Shown piece by piece: positions 7,568-13,212 of a stretch of 21,151 nt of DNA (the first letter of the stretch is position 1; every line of letters begins with the position of its first letter). The notes beneath the pieces were generated by a model. The model worked only from the letters and a program-made list of their open reading frames with translations. It was not told the origin of the DNA and ran no database searches. A program made the position numbers and the translations under genes. Origin of the DNA: Acidimicrobiia bacterium (GTDB taxonomy: Bacteria > Actinomycetota > Acidimicrobiia > Acidimicrobiales > SKKL01); contig JBAYRL010000017.1 of the NCBI GenBank assembly GCA_041676705.1, forward strand, positions 1 to 21,151. Direction: 5' to 3'.

Positions 7568-8772
7568 TACGCTTTTCCTTCAGCACGATACTGGGCCGCC
7601 CACCCGTCTTTACGGATACCTAAGATCGCATGCACCCACGACACTACCCAGGTAGCGATACGAACCATCAAATACAACTCGGACCCAACCAAAGTAACCG
7701 CAACCACAATATCTGCGGTGCTACGATGCGGGGTCCGTAACACAGTACGAAGGTTTAACAACATAGCTAAAACAGGGGGGATGGCCCACACCCAAAACCA
7801 AACCCACGAACCACGCAACAACGCCAAGATCAACAACCCAAAAAACATGAACCGGATCGAAGCGTCCAACAAAGTTTTTGCTTGTAACCGCCACGGATAC
7901 GCTGTTTGTTTATTGATACCATTAGCAAGTAACGTTTGGGTAATACCACCATCCCATTTGCGGCGCTGCGCCCAAAACGCACGAAACGTCAACATAGGAC
8001 CCACATAGGCCCTAGCAGTAGCAGAACACAACGTTTCCCAACCCAGTTCCCCTAACCGCCAAGTAAGTTCCATATCTTCCACTTGAGAGTTAACCGACCA
8101 CGGCCCGTTACGTTTGTTATGTTCCGTTACCTGACGTAACGCCTCACCACGAAAAAGCGTTGCCTGGCCACCTAACACATAAGTACGACGTTGACGACGT
8201 AAAATGTCCATCGTCCAACCCGTAAACTCTAACCTTTGCAACCTGACCAACAAACGCGAAAACCAGCCGGTCGCTAAACCCTGATCGAAAGTGTAACGCG
8301 CCATCAACCCACCAATAGCAACGTTTTCCACCATCTCATCTTCAAGTTCTTGCAACGACGACGGCGCCAAAATCGTGTCAGCATCAATACCTAACACAAA
8401 ATCAGCATCTTTAGCGTAACGCTGCCAAGCCTGTGTTAAAGCCCCAACTTTACGATACTTGTTATCAACCGTTTCAAAAACAACAACCCCGCGCCGCTGA
8501 TAACTAGACGCCACTTCCACAGTACGATCCGAACAGTTATCAGCCGCGACTACCACCAAATCCGGTTGACGGGTTTGACTAAACAACGACTCTAACGTCG
8601 CACCAATAGACGTTTCCTCATTATGCGCTGGAATGATCGTCACAACATACGGACGGTCTTTCCTGACACGCCGCCCCACAGGGCCACGACGACCAACAAG
8701 TTTATGCCAAAAAACTAGCAACCCACCCAAAAGACGGGACACAACGTTTCGGCGTTGCTCCGACATATCCAA
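7567..8772 (-). CDS. Membrane GT2 family glycosyltransferase, likely processive
   Basis: A 401-residue family 2 glycosyltransferase with the GT-A signature: IIPAHNEE (46-53), AADNCSD (76-82), metal-binding D130-A-D132, GGQATLFR (201-208), the catalytic E232-D233 in QVEDMELTWRLGELGWE, and Q269-R-R-K-W273. The last matches the QxxRW-type motif of processive synthases such as hyaluronan, chitin, cellulose and poly-GlcNAc synthases, with K for R. Hydrophobic segments near 306-341 and 354-385 anchor it in the membrane, so it probably polymerises and extrudes a polysaccharide from a nucleotide sugar; the sugar cannot be read. The TTG at 8772 has GGGGAAGGTG at good spacing; an ATG two codons later (8766) is the alternative. 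It is the first gene of an operon with the 54-residue membrane protein and the pentapeptide lipoprotein. Confidence 0.92.
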   Translation of the reverse strand: MDMSEQRRNVVSRLLGGLLVFWHKLVGRRGPVGRRVRKDRPYVVTIIPAHNEETSIGATLESLFSQTRQPDLVVVAADNCSDRTVEVASSYQRRGVVVFETVDNKYRKVGALTQAWQRYAKDADFVLGIDADTILAPSSLQELEDEMVENVAIGGLMARYTFDQGLATGWFSRLLVRLQRLEFTGWTMDILRRQRRTYVLGGQATLFRGEALRQVTEHNKRNGPWSVNSQVEDMELTWRLGELGWETLCSATARAYVGPMLTFRAFWAQRRKWDGGITQTLLANGINKQTAYPWRLQAKTLLDASIRFMFFGLLILALLRGSWVWFWVWAIPPVLAMLLNLRTVLRTPHRSTADIVVAVTLVGSELYLMVRIATWVVSWVHAILGIRKDGWAAQYRAEGKA

Positions 8773-9163
8773 AAAGAAACACCTTCCCCGAGCTTGCCTG
8801 CTTTGGGACTGTGAAACAACACCAACTGATAAACAACAATCCTAACCACCCCAAACAACCCACCAACAACCCATCAACAACCCAACACACCCGCTGAGCA
8901 GCCCAAACACCACACCCATAGTGGTACCTGCTACGCAACAACACCGCTTAAAATATCAACACAGCACCAACAACACACCAACATAACATTGATTATCGTC
9001 ATGGTTGTGCCGTACCACCCCACCAAAGACCACACAGACACACCCCACCATCAACTCTCATAAGAGACGCTACAGCACAGCTCACAGCCCAAACCCCAAG
9101 ACGAAACCAAACCCAACACACCACCCGTGTCGCTACCCGGAAAACGACCGTGCAAAGAACATG

Positions 9164-9295
9164 ACTATAACACCAAACCAACAACCATGTTATAGTAATG
9201 TTATAGTAGCATTATAGCTGTGTTACAGGCTGTGACCAGGGGTTTTACGTGTTTTGGCTGTTTAGAAACAGCTCTACTATAAAGCTACTATAAAA
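9164..9295. repeat. Array of 11-bp-phased TTATAGTA repeats in opposing orientation
   Basis: TGTTATAGTAA (9188), TGTTATAGTAG (9199) and CATTATAGCTG (9210) are consecutive units exactly 11 bp apart. The reverse-complement unit occurs as ACTATAACA (9164-9172) and as two abutting 11-mers CTACTATAAAG (9274-9284) and CTACTATAAAA (9285-9295). Opposed clusters of sites on the same helical face resemble a cooperative binding array for a regulator, replication initiator or partition protein. An imperfect palindrome (9257-9272) lies between the clusters. Confidence 0.75.
9257..9272. promoter_or_regulatory. Operator-like palindrome GCTGTTTAGAAACAGC
   Basis: Seven-base arms GCTGTTT/AAACAGC are separated by AG. 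It sits between the two opposed clusters of 11-bp repeats and directly abuts the right cluster. This looks like a dimeric regulator site; the regulator is not known, though the HTH gene at 9908 is a nearby candidate. Confidence 0.45.
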
Positions 9296-9548
9296 TTGTT
9301 AGAGTAGAACACCGTTCCCCACCCAAACAACCCCACACCCACCAACACCACAACCTAACAACCGCTGCTCCCCACGACTGTTACCCTAACAACCCACCAC
9401 ACCCACTCGTTACCCATGAGCCGGACACGTGTAGCATTAACTATGCTGTGATACACCGCTGTGTTCTGGCACAAATGGTGTGGTAACCTACCGAAATAGG
9501 ACACACTAGCAATACACAACAGCTCAGGGAACCAAGTCCCAGAGCCTA

Positions 9549-9827
9549 ATGGACATAACCACCGCCTCGAACATCACTGACATCCACCCTGACAACATCG
9601 CTGCCTGGCTTGGAAACCTCGAACAAGTCACCGACCCCGATCTTTGGGACACAAACACCGAAAGTATGATGCTAGACCTGTTTGTGAAAACCGAACCCAA
9701 GATTGTTGCCCCCGGCGAACCATTGCCTTTCGAAGACGACGAAACAGCAGACTGGCAAAACGACTGGATGATCATCGGCGGGCCTTTTGGTGACCGCCTA
9801 ATCACACGAATACCCTGGAACGTATAA
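9549..9827 (+). CDS. Small acidic protein of unknown function (92 aa)
   Basis: A 92-residue, strongly acidic, soluble protein beginning MDITTASNITDIHPDNIAAWLG, with an acidic patch FEDDETADWQNDW near residues 66-78 and a C-terminal PWNV. No family is recognised. The start is the first ATG; the upstream region has only a weak AGGGA. It precedes an HTH gene on the same strand by 80 bp, with a strong hairpin between them. A small acidic protein ahead of a YdiL/Aca2-type HTH gene is the arrangement of anti-CRISPR and some toxin-antitoxin or phage-derived operons, so an inhibitor or DNA-mimic role is conceivable. That is inference from context only. Stop is TAA. Confidence 0.65.
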   Translation: MDITTASNITDIHPDNIAAWLGNLEQVTDPDLWDTNTESMMLDLFVKTEPKIVAPGEPLPFEDDETADWQNDWMIIGGPFGDRLITRIPWNV

Positions 9828-9837
9828 CAACAACAAA

Positions 9838-9882
9838 CCAATACAGAGAGGCTTACTGCACTGGTAAACCTCTCTGTATTGG
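9838..9882 (+). promoter_or_regulatory. Strong hairpin between small acidic gene and HTH gene
   Basis: A perfect 14-bp inverted repeat (CCAATACAGAGAGG at 9838-9851, CCTCTCTGTATTGG at 9869-9882) encloses a further TTAC/GTAA pairing. On the plus strand it has no T-tract, so it is not a typical terminator for the operon. In the minus direction it is followed by a T-rich stretch (TTTGTTGTTGTT). It begins 11 bp after the stop of 9549-9827 and ends 25 bp before the HTH start. It could be an attenuating or processing hairpin, or a binding site for the HTH protein in DNA or mRNA. Confidence 0.7.
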
Positions 9883-9907
9883 TGGGACCGTCTAACTGAA
9901 ACCAGCC

Positions 9908-10147
9908 ATGACAAACAACAACGACTTCATGAACGACGAGCCGATGACCCCAGCGGAATTAGTTGTAATAGCTGGCTGGTTAGGTCTCGACCAACGTGCA
10001 CTCGCCGAAATTGTTGGTGTGTCTGAACGCTCAGTACGCCGCTGGACACAAGGCACCCACCCCATCCCCGAAGGAGTCCGGGAACAGGTTGAAAACCTAG
10101 AAGCCTTTACAGCAGGCGCTGTAGAAGAACTCGTCAACGCTTTGTGA
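9908..10147 (+). CDS. YdiL/Aca2-like HTH protein, N-terminal part up to in-frame TGA
   Basis: A 79-residue product containing one helix-turn-helix: MTPAELVVIAGWLGLDQRALAEIVGVSERSVRRWTQGTHPIPEGVREQVENL. This has the shape of the N-terminal domain of YdiL-type (DUF1870-like) and Aca2-type regulators, where (R/K)xWxxG and P-x-x-V follow the recognition helix. Those proteins are normally 115-135 residues, so this one is short. The frame stays open and family-like beyond the TGA at 10145-10147 (see the pseudogene entry). It probably autoregulates with the preceding small acidic gene. The truncated form keeps the whole HTH but lacks the C-terminal part that usually supports dimerisation. Confidence 0.8.
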   Translation: MTNNNDFMNDEPMTPAELVVIAGWLGLDQRALAEIVGVSERSVRRWTQGTHPIPEGVREQVENLEAFTAGAVEELVNAL

Positions 10148-10315
10148 GATGCCCGTGATCTTGTAGTAGCAACCTATCGGACCTCTGAGGAAATGTGGGT
10201 CGCACGACCCGAGTTTGAACCATACCCAGCAGGATGGTGGCGACAAGTAGTCGCGCGAGCTGTCCACGAGGTACCAGGCGTTACTGTTGTGTTCCCCGAC
10301 CCCAACACACACTAA
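9908..10315 (+). pseudogene. Full-length YdiL/Aca2-like regulator interrupted by TGA at codon 80
   Basis: Reading through the TGA at 10145-10147 in the same frame gives 55 further residues to TAA at 10313-10315. They include DARDLVVATYRTSEEMWVARPEF and PYPAGWWRQVVARAVHEVPG. This is the expected C-terminal half of the family: a Y-x-T-x-E-x-W segment, then a W-W-R amphipathic helix and a final beta strand. No frameshift is needed, so a single substitution (for example CGA to TGA) explains the break. The downstream half still looks like clean coding sequence, suggesting a recent lesion, programmed readthrough, or a sequencing error. TGA works as an ordinary stop elsewhere in this window (the phosphatase-kinase ATGA overlap), which argues against a genome-wide code change. 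Confidence 0.75.
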
Positions 10316-10811
10316 CCAGCTGCCACAACCCCCTGTCTACACTCGAAATATGTAACACTGTAACTTTCTGGTAGCGAAATGGTTGATGTAAACAACCTTG
10401 GTGTGTCTTCTAGGCTACCTTCCACGTTCTTTAACCTGAGTCTAACACCCAAACTGGGTGGCTACCCAGACAATAGTTTTTGTTGCTAATCCTGCTGATA
10501 CACAGCCGTTGCTTGGAGGTCACCTAAAATATTGTAGAAGCAGGATTGTTCCCAGGAAGATAGTAGCAGGGTTTTTGGTTGCCCCGATCACACACAAGGG
10601 TCCTGTGCAGCGTTGTCCGTGTGTTTCAAACCACTCGGTTACCATGCCATCGTAGGAGATGTCTCTATAGTATGTATCTAGGGTTGTGTAACTAACCGAG
10701 TTTTTAACCGTGACTATAGACAGGGCTTATGGTAATCACAGGTACAGTTGCGTGTTTCACGGTGGGCTATTGTGGTGTTCTTGTACAGTTGTTAATAGTG
10801 TTAAGGATAAT
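10316..10811. other. Gap with two hairpins and no clear gene
   Basis: No gene is supported. CTGGGT/ACCCAG (10454-10469), with a 4-nt loop and a T-run a few bases later, is a weak plus-strand terminator candidate for the small-protein/HTH operon. A wider 9-bp inverted repeat, ACTCGGTTA (10633-10641) with TAACCGAGT (10693-10701), is followed by a T-run and encloses 51 nt; it could close a structured RNA or be a terminator. Short frames in this region have no ribosome binding site or recognisable motif. Confidence 0.45.
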
Positions 10812-10847
10812 AAAAAAAGCCCCCAACATTTCCGGTGGGGGCTTTTT
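10812..10847 (-). terminator. Strong bidirectional intrinsic terminator
   Basis: AAAAAGCCCCC (10814-10824) pairs perfectly with GGGGGCTTTTT (10837-10847). In the minus direction the stem is followed by seven T, and in the plus direction by five. It closes the transcript of the hairpin-rich gene at 10864-11202, and another perfect hairpin abuts it directly (10848-10885). Confidence 0.92.
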
Positions 10848-10863
10848 GCTCGAAGCTCAATTA

Positions 10864-11202
10864 TCAAAGTAGTTGAGCTTCGAGCTCTTCTGCAAGCGCA
10901 ATCATGGCTGGCTCAGCCATGATTGCTGCTGACTGCAAATCTAACATTGCCTGGTCCCAGGCAACGCTTTCGGTATCGTGCTGCGCATACACCATGCGCA
11001 GCACGGCTTTCTGGGCACGCCGAACGTGCCCAAAAGCGATTGCAGCTAGGCGGTGGGCTTTAGGGCCCGCCGCCCATGCGGCTTTTATAACGTTTTGGCA
11101 GGCCTCAAAGCCCGCCTGGCGGTGCCATGGCCCTTCAGGCCATCCCATAATGGGGGCGTTGGACTTTAAAAAGTCCGCCGCCCACTCGATATCTGAGGAC
11201 AT
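10864..11202 (-). CDS. Unknown 112-aa protein encoded by hairpin-tiled mRNA
   Basis: The ATG at 11202-11200 is preceded by the best ribosome binding site in this region (AAAGGGG at 11209-11215, 6-nt spacer ACAACA). The frame ends in tandem in-frame stops TGA-TAA and is followed by a hairpin and a strong terminator, so it is very likely translated. The product begins MSSDIEWAADFLKSNAPIMG and is Ala-rich, mostly helical-looking and soluble, with no signal peptide, membrane span or recognised motif. No family is recognised. Base texture differs from the neighbours (GC-richer, lacking the AAC/ACC-rich pattern), which suggests acquisition. Almost the whole gene is made of consecutive stem-loops, leaving both strands open; the opposite-strand frame (10904-11236) has no binding site and is treated as a by-product of that symmetry. 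Confidence 0.72.
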   Translation of the reverse strand: MSSDIEWAADFLKSNAPIMGWPEGPWHRQAGFEACQNVIKAAWAAGPKAHRLAAIAFGHVRRAQKAVLRMVYAQHDTESVAWDQAMLDLQSAAIMAEPAMIALAEELEAQLL

Positions 11203-11208
11203 TGTTGT

Positions 11209-11215
11209 CCCCTTT
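11209..11215 (-). promoter_or_regulatory. Strong ribosome binding site of the hairpin-tiled gene
   Basis: AAAGGGG with a 6-nt spacer before ATG. It overlaps the edge of a 5-bp hairpin that encloses the start codon (GGACA 11197-11201 with TGTCC 11206-11210), and upstream stems (11218-11232, 11241-11264) flank it. Initiation could therefore depend on mRNA folding. Confidence 0.65.
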
Positions 11216-11542
11216 CTGCCCCCGTCGAGGGCGTAATGACCATCACACTTCTCCAGGTGTGATGATCTTCATTTAGTAATGGTTTTACTGTTGGGTGGTG
11301 TTTATAGAAACACAACAGCACAAACAAACACTTTTTGGTGTTGATATTGAAACATCTGGTTCTACCAGGCGTTTCCCACACCAACATGTTCCACAAAATC
11401 TTTTGAAACACGTAACCATAGCCACTTAACACACATCTGCGGGTAGTGACACAACTGTTAGCAACCAGCGTATCAACGTTTTTGGTGAGCACACATAGTG
11501 TTTTCTATAGAGTGGATACATTAAGAATGTGTCCTGGTGTCT

Positions 11543-11558
11543 TGTGTGTGCGCGCGCG
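11543..11558. other. Alternating (TG)n(CG)n tract, Z-DNA-prone
   Basis: Sixteen bases of strict purine-pyrimidine alternation, TGTGTGTG followed by CGCGCGCG, in a gap without genes. Such runs favour left-handed DNA under negative supercoiling. No function is shown. Confidence 0.6.
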
Positions 11559-11850
11559 GGCTGTGGTTGAGAAACCAGTATGTCTCAAAAAGAACAGACA
11601 GGCTGCTAGAGATAACCTAACAAACCCGGCATTAGATGTTGTGAGCGCCAGTCCCCTGTGAGGTGCTGTGCCACCACAGAACACAGACCTCCCTTGTATC
11701 AAACCTACAAGTTGTAGTCACACAATTTTTGTTTCTAAAAGCCAACACCAGCCACATCCGGGCCTGCCAGCTGGTTTAGTTTGGGTTTGAAGCCGTAGTG
11801 TGGGTTCTCGATGGGTTTACCAGCGGGTTCTTTTGTGGGTGAACAGTTAA

Positions 11851-11912
11851 AAGGGCCCCCAAAACCTGGTTGAGCTGTTAAATATCAGCATCAGGTTTTT
11901 AAGGGGGCCCTT
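11851..11912 (-). terminator. Large hairpin terminator downstream of the ArdC-like gene
   Basis: AAGGGCCCCC (11851-11860) pairs with GGGGGCCCTT (11903-11912), and AAAACCTG (11861-11868) pairs with CAGGTTTT (11892-11899). A 3-nt bulge lies between them and an inner GCTG/CAGC is present. In the minus direction the stem runs into TTTT. It sits about 100 bp after the stop of the 12009-13043 gene. Confidence 0.65.
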
Positions 11913-12008
11913 ATAAACATAGTTGTGCGATGTAACACACCACACAACTAGTCTCTTAACACCAACACACCCGTCACCCCAACAACCAACAGTGTTTTGT
12001 TAGGCTGG

Positions 12009-13043
12009 TTATGGTTTGGTTTGTGGTATTGTTACCGTTTCTAAAATGGTTTCTACAGCGCCCATAGCACGGTCTAAACGTTGTGACAACAACCGGAAAC
12101 GTGCTTTATGGCCGTCTAGTTCGTTACCTTCAGCGTCTATCCAGCTGCGTAGATAACTTGCAACATTTGACGTTAAAGTGGTGTCTTGTGTTGTTTGTAA
12201 CCCTAGAGCGTGACACACCAACCATTCCCCCAACCCGGCTTCTTGTTCGATTTCTGCTCGAACCTGGTTTTTACGGGTCCCTTTAGCGGCGGCTATTTGG
12301 TCGAGGTGTCCTAGATAGTGGTGGGTAAGTTCATGTGCCAATGTGGCGATCTGGTCTGCTAAACCAAGATCGGTGTCGATCGTGATCCCCGTTCTAGTTA
12401 AAAATCCATGAGCAGGGTTCCCGCCTAACGCCTCAAACTTTACAGGCACTGGGGAGCTAGCCACCAGTTCGTCTAACAAGACAACAGACCCGCCTTTTAG
12501 AGGGGCCTGCCAATCAGGTTCCACAAACTCAGGGTCTGTAGAGATTGTGTCTGACCAGTCAAACACTGGGGTCAACATAAACTTGTTAGACGCAACTGTT
12601 TGGATCAACGTTTCTTCAACGTTTGTGGTCTCAGAAACCTTAACACCATCCGTACTGTCTGTACCGTTTGTACTGTCTGTGTTTCCAGACACTTCAGGTT
12701 CTTTTATCTCGTTCTTTTTCTTAGAGACTTTAACTGGACGGTAAATATATTTAGGTGTCACCCCGTCTCGTAGTCGCCGTTCAAGTTTTGCCCATTGTGC
12801 GGTCCCAGCCCACAACCCGACAGGGATCTGCCCAAACTGGCGGGTCTGTGCTGCCAACAACATCCGGTTACGAAACGACCAGGTTTTGAACATCCCATGA
12901 GTTCGTTTAGCGTTCGCTGCTAGGAGCGCCATATCGTCCATGTATTTACGCATATGCGTATCATCACCGGTCACGATTTCGCGTCGTAGTTTTTTGAACT
13001 CTTTTTGGATCTGTTCAACAGAGAGGCCTTTAACCCTTTGCAT
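12009..13043 (-). CDS. ArdC-like antirestriction protein / zinc metallopeptidase
   Basis: A 344-residue protein with the two-domain layout of ArdC-like proteins. The N-terminal part (about 35-105) has WSFRNRMLLAAQTRQFGQIPVGLWAGTAQWAKLERRLRDG, like the ssDNA-binding N domain of ArdC. The C-terminal zincin (about 200-305) carries H237-E238-L-T-H241 in LAHELTHHYLGH, with an acidic helix AEIEQEAG (263-270) as a likely third zinc ligand and the family-typical LVCHALGL...YLRSWI. A low-complexity linker rich in K, then N/T/D/S (about 106-145), separates them and is longer than usual. Such proteins are carried by plasmids and other mobile elements and protect incoming DNA from restriction. The ATG at 13043 has a strong AAAGGAG site. 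It is followed by a terminator, so it seems monocistronic. Function in this strain is inferred from family. Confidence 0.85.
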   Translation of the reverse strand: MQRVKGLSVEQIQKEFKKLRREIVTGDDTHMRKYMDDMALLAANAKRTHGMFKTWSFRNRMLLAAQTRQFGQIPVGLWAGTAQWAKLERRLRDGVTPKYIYRPVKVSKKKNEIKEPEVSGNTDSTNGTDSTDGVKVSETTNVEETLIQTVASNKFMLTPVFDWSDTISTDPEFVEPDWQAPLKGGSVVLLDELVASSPVPVKFEALGGNPAHGFLTRTGITIDTDLGLADQIATLAHELTHHYLGHLDQIAAAKGTRKNQVRAEIEQEAGLGEWLVCHALGLQTTQDTTLTSNVASYLRSWIDAEGNELDGHKARFRLLSQRLDRAMGAVETILETVTIPQTKP

Positions 13044-13132
13044 AACACTCCTTTGTTAAAAACCAAACAAGGTTTGTGTTTGGTAGTTAACAACTGTTAC
13101 GGCACACCCACCCACAACAATACCTAAACGAC

Positions 13133-13179
13133 CAGCACCCCTACCAGCCCACCAAAACAGGGGGTCAGAAGGGGTGCTG
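13133..13179 (-). terminator. Hairpin downstream of the secreted-protein gene
   Basis: A 10-bp inverted repeat (CAGCACCCCT at 13133-13142, AGGGGTGCTG at 13170-13179) lies 34 bp after the stop of the 13213-14469 gene; the inner sequence can pair further. The T-run is poor (TCGTTT), so termination is plausible but not certain. A 12-bp perfect palindrome TGTTAGCTAACA (13178-13189) abuts it. Confidence 0.45.
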
Positions 13180-13212
13180 TTAGCTAACAACAGTTTTTGG
13201 TTGTGACAGCCT

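Larger units (their letters stand above)
8773..9548. other. Long regulatory-looking intergenic region
   Basis: No gene is supported in these 776 bases; the short frames present are low-complexity and lack ribosome binding sites. It separates the minus-strand polysaccharide operon from the plus-strand small-protein/HTH pair, so both promoters should lie here. The left part is CA-rich. The notable content is the phased repeat array at 9164-9295. Nearer the plus-strand gene, AGCAT/ATGCT (about 9433-9447) forms a short inverted repeat next to a -10-like TATGCT. Confidence 0.55.
10848..11264 (-). repeat. Continuous tract of stem-loops tiling a coding gene
   Basis: Successive perfect or near-perfect inverted repeats, given as left arm/right arm: 10848-10860/10873-10885 (13 bp); 10898-10909/10915-10926 (12 bp); 10947-10954/10957-10964 (8); 10977-10988/10994-11005 (12); 11006-11010 plus 11012-11019/11025-11032 plus 11033-11037 (13, one bulge); 11049-11058/11065-11074 (10, one mismatch); 11097-11103/11110-11116 (7, one mismatch); 11127-11132/11138-11143 (6); 11144-11147/11151-11154 (4); 11154-11158 plus 11161-11167/11170-11176 plus 11179-11183 (12, internal loop); 11197-11201/11206-11210 (5); 11218-11221/11229-11232 (4); 11241-11248/11257-11264 (8). 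By hand count over half of the bases are paired, and loops are mostly 2-8 nt. The arms differ in sequence from hairpin to hairpin, so this is not one repeat unit copied. Confidence 0.88.
11265..12008. other. Gene-poor gap with alternating purine-pyrimidine tract and relic frame
   Basis: No start-bearing gene is supported over 744 bases. Visible elements: a GGATACATT/AATGTGTCC hairpin with one G-T pair near 11514-11534; an alternating purine-pyrimidine run of 16 bases (11543-11558); a possible minus-strand relic frame (11884-11735) of 49 codons without any start, with coding-like content such as KPIENPHYGFKPKLNQLAGPDVAG; and the terminator-like structure at 11851-11912. The promoter of the hairpin-tiled gene should lie at the left end, where TTGTGC and TATAAA-like boxes occur on the minus strand. 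Confidence 0.45.

Noticed and set aside
9164..9295. CRISPR array
   Set aside because: Units are 11 bp, contiguous and in opposing orientations, without spacers of regular length.
9838..9896. attC-like integron recombination site (hairpin plus GTCTAAC)
   Set aside because: The RYYYAAC-like heptamer lies outside the hairpin with no matching GTTRRRY partner at the other end, and no other attC or integrase is seen.
10145..10147. Selenocysteine or reassigned TGA in the HTH gene
   Set aside because: No selenocysteine-insertion structure recognised, the family has no catalytic cysteine here, and TGA acts as a stop in the phosphatase-kinase overlap.
10904..11236. 110-codon plus-strand frame opposite the hairpin-tiled gene
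   Set aside because: No ribosome binding site; the frame is explained by the palindromic structure of the minus-strand gene.
10848..11264. Insertion sequence, retron or viroid-like element
   Set aside because: No transposase, reverse transcriptase, terminal inverted repeats or target duplications are visible; the stems are local rather than one rod-like fold.
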